Positions 35,071-46,815 of a stretch of DNA of 64,000 nucleotides are shown one piece after another. The position numbers and the translations under genes were made by a program. Positions within the stretch are counted from its first letter, which is position 1; every line of letters starts with the position of its first letter. The stretch is from positions 14,694,501 to 14,758,500 of the forward strand of contig JASXTE010000007.1 in NCBI GenBank assembly GCA_030280995.1, written 5' to 3'. A model generated the notes under the pieces. It made no database searches. It worked only from the letters and a program-made list of their open reading frames with translations, and was not told the DNA's origin. This DNA is from Hemileia vastatrix. Its lineage: Eukaryota; Basidiomycota; Pucciniomycetes; Pucciniales; Zaghouaniaceae.

Positions 35071-35747
35071 ATTTCTCTCCTCCATAGATGGCATGGCTGT
35101 TTGATGATTCCCCATTAGGGGGTATCAAAGTTAGAAATTTTTAGTTATTTAAATGGAATTTCACAACACAAAAAGAAAGCCACAAAATTGACATTAACTC
35201 TCAATAAAAAGGTGTTTTGGGTTCCCAATATGTCATGTTTTAAAAAACAGTCTTGGTTGATTTGGTGGAAAATTGAGTTATTTTGAAATGGAAGATTTCT
35301 AACTTTGATAGCCCCTATTGTGCACGTAATACTCCAATGACTCACTCAATGTATCCTTGTGAAGCTTCTTTTACTTTGGCAAAGTATTGACTTGCTTCAT
35401 CTTGTAGGTGGGGTACTGACTTGAAAAGCATCATCCATGGAGGATAGATTCCAACTTCCACGTAATACACATTTTTATATCTATGATTATTAATCTTAAA
35501 ACACACCTAATCTTGAGTACCAGCCAATAATCTGTCAAATATGTTACTTCTATTTAGAACATTGAAATCATTGAGTGCTCCAAGAGTTCAGAAATAGAAA
35601 TGCCAAAAAGGAAGGTTCTTGCTAGCCACAGCTTCAAGTTTCATTGTAGGTGTGCCTTCTTTCCTTGAAATTGGTCTGCCCAAGCTTCTGGGCAATTTTT
35701 CCAAACCCAGTGCATCCCATCTATCAAACTAAGACATCAAGGGAATC
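35071..35747 (-). pseudogene. PIF/Harbinger-type transposase, catalytic (DDE) part
   Basis: On the minus strand, across a few frame shifts and stops, the fragments follow the order of HARBI1-like plant-type transposases: DGMHWVWKNCPEAW (first catalytic Asp), TMKLEAVASKNLPFWHFYF, LGALNDFNVLNRS (second Asp), YYVEVGIYPPWMM, FAKVKEASQGYIE then VIGVL (third catalytic acid), and after the MITE at 35118-35315 GIIKQPCHLWRRE. These enzymes cut and paste DNA transposons with short target duplications. Upstream parts of the same gene lie at 45024-45199 and 54584-55113, displaced by elements C and D and a solo LTR. The C-terminal end is cut by element A. Family assignment is firm; it is plainly dead. Confidence 0.85.
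35118..35315. mobile_element. 198-bp MITE with TA duplication, copy 2
   Basis: Same ends and same length as 14955-15152, flanked by TA (35116-35117 and 35316-35317), inserted in the transposase gene. Shared interior blocks include CACAAAAAGAAAGCCACAA and AAAAAGGTGTTTTGG-like sequence. Confidence 0.85.
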
Positions 35748-36490
35748 TGTCAGCCAGGCTACTAAACTTACCCAGTAAATAATTAATTATTTACTAGGAT
35801 AAGAGCCAAGCCTTTATTTCTTAGTTTATTAATTATACTTACTTTGTAATTTACTTATAATAATTTAACTAATTAAAATTAGTTAAATCAATTCATTATT
35901 TAAATTTAATGTCCATCATTTTTTATTCCTTGACAGTGTCCTCATGACAGCTGAAAGGTAAACTAAACTATAGAAATACTAAATATTAAAATCAAATATT
36001 TTTATTTTACTTTTACATATACAGAAAAATTAAGATTTTCAAATAATTTTAATTAAAATTCACATATACAGTTAAATACTGTATATAAGAACATTCTTTA
36101 TAGAATAAACTTTAAAATTGGAAATTTCTATTTTTTGGGATTTTTCTGACTGTGGTACTCATGTATGTAGATTTGTGGTTCTGTATTTTCTCTCTCTTTT
36201 GCCTATATAAGGCCCTTCATTATGGCTATTTAACTCAATTCTGACTTACTTTACAAATTATATTTTATATACAACAAATCAACTTATTATCACTATTTAC
36301 CATCTTAGTACTTACATCTGTGTAATTCTAATGCTTGAAAAAAAAATAATAAATCTTTTTTACCTCTTACTTGAGTAATATCTTATAATGAAATAAATAC
36401 ATACACATTAAGAAATCTTGAGTCTTCCTACACCTATCACCACCATTGGACCATTGAAAATTCTTCTATACCAAAATCCACCTTCTGACA
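35748..36490 (+). repeat. Solo LTR, chromovirus type (743 bp)
   Basis: Starts TGTCAGCCAGGCTACTAAAC and ends CCACCTTCTGACA, with GAATC directly on both sides (35743-35747 and 36491-36495). The sequence is closest to the LTR of A (for example CTCATGACAGCTGAAA and the TATACAGTTAAATACTGTATA-like block). Solo LTRs arise when the two LTRs of an element recombine. The right-hand GAATC is also the left duplication of element C. Confidence 0.85.
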
Positions 36491-36495
36491 GAATC

Positions 36496-37298
36496 TGTCA
36501 GTGGCTCTCTTGGTCTAGAAGGTAGAACTGGAGGTCCTACAAGGGTTTGAAGGAATTTATTGGGCTCTCAAAGATGTGGTACGTATTTCTTTTAAGTTTT
36601 GAAACTTTTACTCAAATAATAAGAGGTAGATCAAATTATTATTATTATTTATAGATTAGGAGTATGGTATTTTAACTACTAAAATGATAAAGAATAGTAA
36701 TAAACCTTGTAAATAATAATGTGTAAGATATGTAAGTAAGTAAGGAATGAGATGAAAAGTACAAAAAGTGAGGGCCTTTTATAGGCAAAAATACGTGAAA
36801 TAAAGACACAGAGACAACACAACCTAATACAAAGGTGTGAGAAGAAAACTGAATGGAAAAATAATGTATATGAAATAAAAAAATAAATAAATTGGTACAT
36901 CAACAAGGGTATCATTCTCATTTGCAATAAAATAAGAGCTCCCTTGGACTGTCACAATTAATACAACATATTTTATTCAAATATATTGATTTCACTGAAA
37001 TCCAATTCTCTCAGTAAATGTATTTGATAATTTTAAGAATTTTATTGAATTTTATTACTATTTTTATTCCCACTCAGCTGTAGGATTGAGCACGGTGTTA
37101 GAGAGCAAAAATTTATGGGACAATTACTTAAATATATTAAATATTTTTATTACTTTATATACTTAGCTTATTAATTGTAAGTAATACATAAGTAAGTACA
37201 ATATAATTAATTATTAATAAGTATTAAAAAAGGTGTAGCTTTATCACAGTAAAATAATAAATTATTTTACTGGGTAAGTCTAGTAGCCTGGCTGACAC
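36496..37298 (-). repeat. 3' LTR of element C (803 bp)
   Basis: Plus-strand ends TGTCAGTGGCTCTC and GCCTGGCTGACA. The plus-strand primer tract for it is 37299-37310 (complement of CTCCCTCACTC). Confidence 0.88.
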
Positions 37299-37331
37299 TC
37301 CCTCACTCTAAAAAAAACAATAAAAAAAATG

Positions 37332-40300
37332 CTATGATTTTTTCTTTTTATACTTTTTTAATAGAGTAGGAAGGTTAGATATCTCCTTTCCAGGTATCCA
37401 AGAATCATATTCAGATGATTTCTTCTTGGATCTCAATAAGTATTCTGTACCTTTTTCAGCAGTGATTATTCTGTCATTCAGAATATTTTCAATTTCTGCT
37501 GTTTCAGTGATTTCATTTGGGATTTTCTTTGGTCTTCCCCTCCTTTTTGGAAATAAATCACTATTGGATGTGTAAGAGTTCAGAAGAGATATTGGAAAAA
37601 CAGGATGTTTTCTGTCATATGGAGAATACAAAATAACTTCAACCGCATTATCTCCAATCATTCTTCTGAAAACAAATGGACCAACAAATAAGTATTTCAA
37701 TTTTTTATTACCTTGTAAATTGAAGTGGACTGTATAAATTAACACTTCATCACCCTTTTTAAAAGCGTTTTCTTTATGGGATTTGTCCCATCTATTCTTC
37801 TCATATTCAAATGATTTTTCAATACATTTTTGAGCATGACTTCTGCAAAGTTGTTGCATTTGAAGAAAATATTTCACACCACGATGTAAATCCAGTTTAG
37901 GTATTTTGTTATTGAGTATTTGGGCAGGAGTATTTTGAACATATCCAAGCCAGAGATCAAAAGGCTTTCTTTGAGTAACAGAATGAAAAGTGCTATTATA
38001 AGAAATTTCCAACCCAGGAAGTAAGGTAACCCAATCATGAGTGAATATTTCATTATCTTTATACTCAAGGCCAAAGCATAATACCTTCTTATCATGTCCT
38101 CTAAAGTCTTAATCATTCTTTCAGCTAAGCCATCAGTCTGAGAATGATGGGAAGTAGAGAGTTTCAGATCACAACCACAAACATCCATCAGAGACATCCA
38201 AAATTCAGAAGTAAATTTAGGGTCTCTGTCAGAGATTATGGCTTTAAGAAAACCAGCAGTATTAAACATATGAGATCACCATAAGAAAGCTAATTCTTTA
38301 GTGGAAACATCCTTGTGAGTAGGTATAAATTTACACATTTTAGTGAATCTGTCCACAATAACCCACCAAGAGTTATAGCTGTCTTTTCCAGAAATAAGTA
38401 ATCTTGTTAAAAAATCCATGTTTATTATCTGCCATGGTGCATCAGGAGGTTAAATATGTTGCATTAATCCTGCTCTTTTACCAGTTAATCTTTTTGATTT
38501 TTGGCAAGAATCACAAGATTCAACATATAATTTTGTGTCTTCAGACATATTAACCCACCAAGCAGTGTTCATAATTCTGATTGTTGTTTTATCAAGATCA
38601 AAATGTCCAGCTAATATGTCATCATGACAAATTTTTAAGATGATTTCTTTCATAGAAGGAATAATAACAATAACATTACTCAACTTTCTTCTATAATATA
38701 GATATCCTTCATCTATAGAAAATTTACCTTTTTCCAAAGCCTTCTGGTACCTTGTAGGAAGGGTGTTAATTAATGTTTGTATTAAATCATTCTTTGGATC
38801 ATTTAAGATGGTGCATAGCCTTTTTAAGTCAGTGTACTTATCATATGAATCCAAAATAAGCTGTAATAGCTCTACCTCCATATCAACCACATATATCCCA
38901 TAAATATGAATAATTTCATCTTCAGGATCATAAGCAGGATTAGAGTCATCATTTGGTAAAGGTAACCTTGATATCATATCCACATTTGAGTGAAAAATTC
39001 CAGCCCTATGAATAATTGACATTCTCCCTCTGTATTCCTGAACAGCTAACTGCTATCTGAACATATGTCTGTTAGGTGTTTTCAAGTTTAAAAGGGATTT
39101 AACTGCACTGCAGTCAGTGACAAGTTCAAATTTCTTGTCATCTAGGTAATAATGTAGCTTCTCCAGAGCCCACACTATAATTAAACATTCAAGTTGAGTA
39201 GCACCATATTTCAATTCACTATTTCTCAAGGATCTTGAAATATAAAAAATTACTTCTTCTGATACTTAATCATTTATCACTTGTTTTTGATGGAGAGTAG
39301 CACCAAGACCAATGAAACTGGCATCGGTGTACAAAACAAATGGTTGATTAAAGTCAGGTAAAGCAAGAATAGGTGCTGACATCAAACAGTGTTTCATAGT
39401 GTCAAAGGATTTTTGTCTTTCACTATTCCAGACAAAAGCAAAATCCTTTCTAGTTAATTGGGTAAGGGGTAAAGCTATGACTTGGTATTTTTAATATGCT
39501 GTCTATAGTATCCACACATTTCCAAAAAACTCTGTAGCTCTCTTACTGTAGTAGGAGCCTTCACCTGTTGTATGGCTGCCACTTTGTTCTGGTCAACAAA
39601 TATCTGTTAGCCTGAAACAACATGACCAAGACCATTTAAAGAATTGAAACCAAATTTACATTTCTTCAAAGCAAGTGTCATATTTATTAAATCCATTTTC
39701 TGGAACACTTTACACAGGTGGTTAAGATGGTCCTTAAATTTTTTTGATAATATAATGATATCATCAATATAAACCATCAGCCATCCTTCAATTATCTCTT
39801 GGTGGAATGTGTTATCCATAACTTTTTGTAAAACTGAAGGGACATTTTTAGGGCCACATGGCATCCTAACATACTTATTAATACCCATATGAGTAGCAAT
39901 CATCAGAAAATTTTGAGAATTTTTCTCAACAGGTACCAGGTGATATCCCTTGTTACCATCCAAACAGCTGATATAATTAGCACCCTGTAAGGTAGCATGT
40001 ATAGAGCTAATCCTAGATAAAGGATATATATCATCAACAGTATAAGTATTAAGTGCTCTATAATCACCACATAACCTGGCTTTATCTTTCTCATAAGAAA
40101 TTAGGACAGGTGAGTTAACACAATATTTAGGTGTTTCAACTAACTTTTCAATAATATTCATTTTTAAAAGGGTAGAGATATTGTCTTCATAATCTTTTAT
40201 CTTTGGGGGACAAGCAGGATAAACTTCTTCTTTAAACTAGGTGGTATATCAGTTAATGGACAAGACAATGAAAGTTTCATTTATTCTTCAACTGATCCCA

Positions 40301-42741
40301 GTTCATGTGACCCATGAGCAAAGGCCATAGGAAAAGACTTTATCTAGTTAATGATGGAATCTTTATCCTCACCAGAAAGTTGTTCTCCAAAAGAGGCATT
40401 GTCAATTTCAGACATAAGGGAATGCATTTCTTTTTTAGATCTTCTTTTATATTGAACCACAGAATTACATGTGTTCAATTCTGGTTTTAATAATTTTTTA
40501 GGGGAGGAAATCTTAAATTTTCTCTTCCTATTCATCCCCATTGTGAAACATTGGTTTGAAGGATCCATATTTATGCCATACTTAATTAAAATATCATTCC
40601 CTACAATAAACCAATTGCTTAAGTTATCATTTTTCATGACAACAAAATCACAAATAGCTCTTTCAAAACCATGGTTATATTTAAAAAACACTTTGGCTTT
40701 GTATTTACCAATGGGGGACAAAACAGAGCCATAACCTCTCCAATTTTCAGAAATGATAGGCATTAGTTTTGATTTATAGTCTTGATCCACTGAAACAAGT
40801 GCTCTTTCAGATACTACACTTCCTCCAGCTCCAGAAACCAGAACAACTTCAATGCTGGTTCCATTGATCAAGACTGGTGCCTTGAGAGGGGCAATAATAA
40901 TTGAGCTATCCTGAATGTTCTTTATGATCTCAGCATCTTCAACTGTAGATAAAGCATCATTATCAATATCAATAGTATTTAAATAATGTATATCCCCTTC
41001 CAGCATCAAGATTTCTTGTTGAGATTCATATGAAATATTGCTGGCACATTCACTTGAAGTATCATCCAGTGCTATTGTGTCATCATCATGCTCCTCTGTT
41101 TGTTCCACAAGATTTATCTTCTTTTCACAAACATGGCCTTTCTCCCAAGGCTTGTTGCACTTGAAGCAAGTGTTTGTTGTATACTTTCTAGGTGCAACAG
41201 GGGCAGAAGGTTTACCAACCTTTTCCAGAGGTTTCTGTTGGTAATTGAAGGGTTTCTCCAAAGTGTTTTTAGGAATGAATCTTCTGGCCTCATACTTGTT
41301 GTTTAGAGGTGTCTCATTACAAGTATTGATGAAAGAAGAAGGTTCTCTGGTGAACTCAGTCCTAGCCACAATCAAGTCTCTCAAAGACATTGGTAATTTA
41401 TTAAGGATCCTGTCCTTCCATAACTCAAACTCCATTTTTGGGTCCAAAGCTCTCAAGATTTTTACAAGTTTCATTAATAAATCAATAGGTTTATCAGTAG
41501 AAGAACTATATTTAGTTTCCTCATACTGCCTTTGTTGAGCCATCCTAAACTTGGAGCCCCCAAATTGTGCTTTAATTAATTTCTTCCAATCTTCCCATGA
41601 GTAATCATTCCCATCCAGGAGGACAGATTCATATCATATTAGGGCTACATTGGTAAATAAAGAAATTAACCTAGACACATTTCCTCATCTGGAAGTTTTT
41701 AAGAGTTTTTTAAGTTATTAATTCTGCAAATGAATTGCTGCCAATCAGAAGTAGAATCGCCATTAAATGTTGGATACTGCTCAGGTTTTTGCCAATTCTT
41801 TTGATTTGAAGAAGTCCCCTTAGTACTAGCTTGTTTCTGAGTAAGAAGCAGCTGTAACTTCTCCAATTGTGCAGTAATCTCATTTTTTACTCCCTCTGTT
41901 GAAGATCCTGGTGCATCATCAATTTTTGATGGAAACTCAGTGGTATCAACAGGTATTTCTGGAACTAGTTTTACTTAAGATGAACTAGCCACAGGTAATC
42001 TTGGAGAATCCTGCACCATATGTTCCTTTAAAGAAATGTCAGAATATTTTTGATCATTAAACAATGAGTTCAATTTGACTTCATTGGTTGTTAGTCTGGT
42101 TTTCACTCTTGAAAGACTAGATAAACTCTCATTGATAGTTGCAAAAGATAACTAATTTTTATTTTGAAAAGATAAATAATGATCATTCAATCTTTTCAGA
42201 TTCATCTTATCTATCTCCAGCTCCTGGCAATAGATAGACACAGTATTTTGTAATTTAGACAAATCATTTTTGATATTTTGCCATAAAGCAACCTTCTTTT
42301 CATGAGTTGCTTTATAATTAAACAAATAATCAGAAACTCTCTGAAATTCACTCCTTAATGATTTATAACCCTGTTCAGTTAACAAACTATTAAACTTTTG
42401 AGTTAATTGAATTTTGTTCATAATATGATTTTGCTTTGCAATAATATCTCTCAAATACTCATCATTAATTTTTGCTACATCTGGAGTGTTTCTCAATAAG
42501 GAAATAGAGTAACTTTTCAGACTCTCATAAAACTCAGGGTCAAGAGTTTCATCAATTACAGCCATATCAGGGTTAATCATTGAAGTAGCAATTAAAACTA
42601 AAGGATTAGATACATGAGTGATTTGTCTACTACTCTCAGCCCCTAATGGTCTCAAAGTTTCATCTCATCTTCAAGAATTACCTGAAGGAACAGAATCAGC
42701 TGCAAGAAATGGTACTTGAGAATCAATAGAGGGCTTACCAA
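37332..42741 (-). pseudogene. Chromovirus C ORF2: Gag-Pol polyprotein, broken
   Basis: Starts at TTG in TTGGTAAG (42741), where A, E and FB have ATG. Order on the minus strand: coiled-coil Gag (42152-42655), capsid (about 41100-41800), zinc knuckle (about 41150), protease (40700-40870; active site reads VSGAGG, catalytic Asp lost), reverse transcriptase (39607-40161; YIDD at 39760-39771), RNase H (about 39000-39350), integrase (37874-39022 with HHCC finger, DRDPKFTSEFW, GLAERMIKT) and chromodomain ending at 37332. At least ten stops or shifts lie between these blocks, including a TGG to TGA change near 41637 and a stop before KSFPMAFAHG near 40343. Strongly similar to D throughout. Confidence 0.9.
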
Positions 42742-43350
42742 GGTTTGCTGGGCAAGATCATATTGTTTTTTCTTTTTCTGTCTCCTTGATAAGGGTGAGG
42801 AGGTGTGGGGTTTAACTGTCTGGGTCTTGATGGACCTGCTTGAGGCAATTGAGTCTGTTGACTTTTAGACAGGTAATCCCACTGAGTGTTCAGCCAATCC
42901 CACTGCCACTTGGAAACTTCCACCCTCTCTGGCTTCTGGGGAGCCAATTGTTGAAGATCTCTGGGGGGAGGAGGTCTCCTCTTCTCTTGAAGAAAAGCAT
43001 CTATTCTTCTTACCTTTTCTTCTAGAGCATCTACTCTTGACCTCAATTTCAAGTTTTCTGTCCTCAATTCTTTTATGTGGGTTGAAAGGTTCTTTACTTG
43101 TTGAGGCAGTGGCATCTATATTATTTTGAAGTCTTTTGGAAGTCCTTCTGGGGGGTTGACTAAAGGTTTCTGTTCCTGAGTTGTCTCTACCAGAATTTCT
43201 ACTTCCTCCATTTCCACATCCTGATTAGGTCAATGATTGATTAATTTGAGATAATTTTTTTGTTAAAGGAGAACTCACAGAAGTAGCCTCATCATAATCA
43301 ATTAAATCCAATTCCTCTTGACGTGCAGCAGAAATACCTTGATCAGTCAT
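42735..43350 (-). pseudogene. Chromovirus C ORF1: spliced coiled-coil protein, one stop
   Basis: Exon 1 (43350-43279) is 24 codons from MTDQGISAAR to DYDEATS. The intron is 43278-43221 (58 nt; GTGAGT to AATCAG). Exon 2 (43220-42735) starts DVEMEEVEIL and ends SKPW-stop. A single TAG (43118-43116) falls at the Lys before MPLPQQVKNLSTHIKEL. After it the coil, VSKWQWDWLNTQW and HPYQGDRKRKN are all open. Its stop overlaps the ORF2 start. Confidence 0.7.
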
Positions 43351-43462
43351 TTTATAAATTTTATAAACTGAAATGAGGTAGGGAAACAATAAAATGAATT
43401 AGTTTTTATTTTTACTTTTTATTTAAAAGAAAAATAATAATAAAAAAGAATAAAAAATCCTT

Positions 43463-43759
43463 CAGGATAAAAATCAACTAAAAGAATAAAAATATTTTTT
43501 ATTAATTCAAAACAATTTAATAACCAGGATTATAAAATAATCAACTGAAGAAATAAATTTAAATTTTTATTAACAAATGTATGATAATTATTATCAGGAT
43601 TTTAAATCAACTGAAAAAATAATTAATTACCAGGACTTAATGTCAACTGAAATAATTAAATAATAATTTTATTTTTATTAATTAAAAAAAATTTTATTTT
43701 CAGGACAATTTGTCAACTGGAACAAATAAAATTTAATTTATCAGGACAAAAGTCAACTG
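43463..43759 (-). repeat. Leader hairpin array of element C
   Basis: Six units at 43463-43480, 43525-43547, 43595-43613, 43631-43649, 43701-43719 and 43742-43759. In RNA sense, CAG-TT then GAC...GTC in the last three and GAT...ATC in the others, then CTG. Five of six are fully paired; the first has TAG in place of CAG. Confidence 0.75.
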
Positions 43760-44201
43760 AAAATTATAATAATTAATTTTTTAAAATGTTATTTTATTAC
43801 CTCTAAAACTAAGAACACAATTGCTCTATTTTTGTCAACTAGGAAAAATAAAAATAATAATAATAAAAATAAGAATTCCAATTTAATAGACACCTCCCCC
43901 TGTAAAATTTGCAAATTAATGCCACTTACAGAGTGCTGAGTAAAAGGAAATACGTAGAGAATGAAGAGTGAAAAGTGACCCACAAATAGTAATTACAATA
44001 ATTACCACAAAAATATATGACTTTAGTCAATATATGAACCTAAGTTTTGAAGCGCAGTTTGATTCCCGTTCGCAGGAAAAAAATAAGTCACGTGATATAT
44101 GACATTCTTCATTTTTGTCGTCCACTCGTCCTTATAGGTACCTTGATGGCTATAGTCCCCACGGTCTCTGGCCTCAAATAACGATGCGCCTTCAACAATT
44201 C

Positions 44202-44214
44202 GGAAGGGTCCCCA
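44202..44214 (-). other. Primer binding site of C
   Basis: Minus strand TGGGGACCCTTCC, two bases (GC) after the LTR end. The following GAATT is also shared with D. Confidence 0.65.
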
Positions 44215-44216
44215 GC

Positions 44217-45018
44217 TTTTGATGGCTCTCTTGGTCTAGAAGGTAGAACTGGAAGTCTTACAAGGGTTTGAAGGGTTTTATTAGGCTCTAAAAGATGTGG
44301 TACGTATTTCTTTTAAGTTTTAAAACTTTTACTCAAATAATAAGAGGTAGATCAAATTATTATTATTATTTGTAGATTAGGAGTATGGGATTGAACCTAC
44401 TAGAATGATAAAGAATAGTAATAAACGTTGTAAATAATAATGTGTATGATATGTAAGTAAGTAAGGAATGAGACGAAAAGTACAAAAAGTGAGGGCCTTT
44501 TATAGACAAAAATACGTGAAATAAAGACACAGAGACAACAAAACCTAATACAAAGGTGTGAGAAGAAAATTGAATGGAAAAAGAATGTATATGAAATAAA
44601 AAAATAAATAAATTGGTACGTCAACAAGGGTATCATTCTCATTTGAATTAAAATAAGAGTTCCCTTGGACTGTCACAATTAATACAACATATTTTATTCA
44701 AATATATTGATTTCACAGAAATCAAATTCTCTCAGTAAAAGTATTTGATAATTTTAAGAATTTTATTGAATTTTATTACTATTTTTATTCCCACTCAGCT
44801 GTAGTATTGAGCACGGTGTTAAGGAGTAAAAATGTATGGGACAATTACTTAGATATTTTAATTATTTTTATTACTTTATATACTTAGCTAATTAATTGTA
44901 AGTAATACATAAGTAAGTACAAAATAATTAATTATTAATAAGTATTAAAAAAGGTGTAGCTTTATCACAGTAAAATAATAAATTATTTTACTGGGTAAGT
45001 CTAGTAGCCTGGCTGACA
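44217..45018 (-). repeat. 5' LTR of element C (802 bp)
   Basis: Partner of 36496-37298. Its outer end GCCTGGCTGACA is followed by the GAATC duplication. Confidence 0.87.
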
Positions 45019-45023
45019 GAATC

Positions 45024-45199
45024 CTTGTTCTTTGTACTCTCTCAATATAATTTTTTTTCAGAAGCATTAGGTACTTGTAAGTATTCCTTTTCATATAAAC
45101 TAATTATATCTTTGATGAAGTGCTTTAGTTCTCTCAGGGCAGTAGTTTTGCCAATATGGACATACTCATCAGTGCTATCAGCTGAAATTCCATATGCTA
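45024..45199 (-). pseudogene. PIF/Harbinger-type transposase, middle part
   Basis: Minus strand: LAYGISADSTDEYVHIGKTT then LRELKHFIKDII and EKEYLQVPNASE, the conserved helical segment that precedes the DDE core in HARBI1-like transposases (compare family pattern LAYG-x-xAD-xxDEY-x-xI-x-E). A stop follows near the right edge of C. It joins exon 2 of the N-terminal part across element D and the DDE part across element C. Confidence 0.85.
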
Positions 45200-45204
45200 G
45201 TTGT

Positions 45205-45997
45205 TGTCAGCCAGGCTACTAGACTTATCCGGTAAAATAATTAATTATTTCACTGAGATGAAGCCACACCCCCTTCTCTTACTAACAATTAATTATTTAC
45301 TTATGTATTACTTACAACTAACTAGTTAAGTATATTAAGTAGTATAAATAATTAATAAATGTCCCATACATTTTTACTCCCTAACACTGTGCTCAATAGT
45401 ATAGTTGATTGGGAATAAAAAATAAATAATAAAATTATAATAAAAAAACCTTAAGATTATTATATTACTTCATTGAGAGATCTGAAATTCCGTGAAATTA
45501 ATATAATTTATTTATTTGTGATGTAGTTAATTGTGACAGTCCAAGGAACTTATACTTTATTACTAATAAAGTTGATGCCCTTGTTGACGTACCAATTAAT
45601 TTATTTTCTTATGTCTTATATATACTCCTTTTAGTCATCTTCTTTCTCACAATCTTACAGTAGATGGTGTGAATTCCGTGTCTTTTATTCCCTCATTTTT
45701 TGCCTATAAAAGGCCCTCACTTTTGTGCTTTTTAGAACATTCATTACTTACTTACTTCTTATATTTACAATAAAACAATTATTACTATTATTTCTATACT
45801 TTATAACATTAGTATCTACATCAACGTTTTTCTAATCTATAAAATATATTAATATTTAAAACTACCTCTTATTATTTGAGTAAAACAATCAAATTGATTA
45901 AGAAATACGTACTTTATATTTTGAGAGTTCATTAACATCCCAAAACTTCTCATAGAAACCTCAAATAAAACTTCTAGACCAAAAGGACCCCTTGACA
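45205..45997 (+). repeat. 5' LTR of element D (793 bp)
   Basis: Starts TGTCAGCCAGGCTACTAGAC and ends GGACCCCTTGACA. Same length as the 3' LTR. A TATAAAA word at 45712-45718 before GGCCCTCAC, repeated in the partner at 54291, is a plausible promoter element. Confidence 0.9.
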
Positions 45998-45999
45998 AT

Positions 46000-46012
46000 T
46001 GGTGGCCTTTCC
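46000..46012 (+). other. Primer binding site of D
   Basis: TGGTGGCCTTTCC, two bases (AT) after the LTR. Confidence 0.7.
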
Positions 46013-46452
46013 GAATTATCGACGGCGCATTGTTATTTGAGGCCAGAAAATTGAAGGGACCATCGACCATTCAAGTACCTGTAAGGAGGAGAGAGCAATG
46101 AAAAGACAAACATCATACATCATGTGACAAAATTTTATGCTGTGAATGGGAATCGAACCGCGCTCCAAAATTTAGGTTCATATATTGTTTGAATGTCGTA
46201 TATTTTGTGGTAATTATTGAAATTAATATTTGTGGGTCACTTTGCACTCTTCATTTTCTACGTATTTCCTTTTACTCAGCACTCTGTAAGTGGCATTAAT
46301 TTGCTCATTTTACTGGGGGAGGTGTCTGGTAATTTGGAATTATTTTTTTATATTTTTTATTTATTTTTCCTAGTTGAAAATAATAGAGCAATTGTGTTTT
46401 TAGTCATAGAAATAATAATAAATTATATTTTAATATTAATTATTATAATTTT

Positions 46453-46660
46453 CATTTGAGTTTTCTTCCTGATAAATTAAATTTTATTTGTTCCAGTTGA
46501 CAAATTGTCCTGACAATAAAATTCATATTTAATTACTTCAGTTGACATTAAGTCCTGGCAGTTAATTAATCAGTTGATTTAAATCCTGATATTAATTATC
46601 ATAAAATTATTTATAAAACATTTTTTATTTATTTCTACAGTTGATTATTTTATAATCCTG
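46453..46660 (+). repeat. Leader hairpin array of element D
   Basis: Four fully paired units at 46494-46512 (CAG-TT-GAC...GTC-CTG), 46539-46557 (GAC...GTC), 46571-46588 (GAT...ATC) and 46638-46660 (GAT...ATC), plus a decayed unit at 46453-46471. Upstream, at 46149-46159, GGAATCGAACC is an exact antisense match to the polymerase III B-box consensus. Confidence 0.75.
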
Positions 46661-46815
46661 GTTTTAAATTATTTTGAATTAATAAATAAATTATTATTTA
46701 GATGATTTTTATCCTAAAAAGATTTATTTTTATTTTATTTCTTTCAAATAAAAAGTAAAAATATTATACTAATTCATCTTATTGTCTCCTTTCTTCATTT
46801 CAGTTGAATTTAAAA

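Larger units (their letters stand above)
36496..45018 (-). mobile_element. Chromovirus C (Ty3/Gypsy), full-length but inactive
   Basis: LTRs 36496-37298 and 44217-45018, flanked by GAATC (36491-36495 and 45019-45023), inserted in the Harbinger transposase gene. Contains primer site, hairpin leader, ORF1, ORF2 and purine tract in the standard order. The inner end of the 5' LTR has drifted (TTTTGA where the other LTR has TGTCAG on plus). Most similar to element D, on the opposite strand. Confidence 0.9.

Noticed and set aside
46141..46200. A genuine tRNA gene in the leader of D
   Set aside because: Only a T-arm/B-box-like word is present; the flanking bases do not pair as a T-stem or acceptor stem, and no A-box was found.
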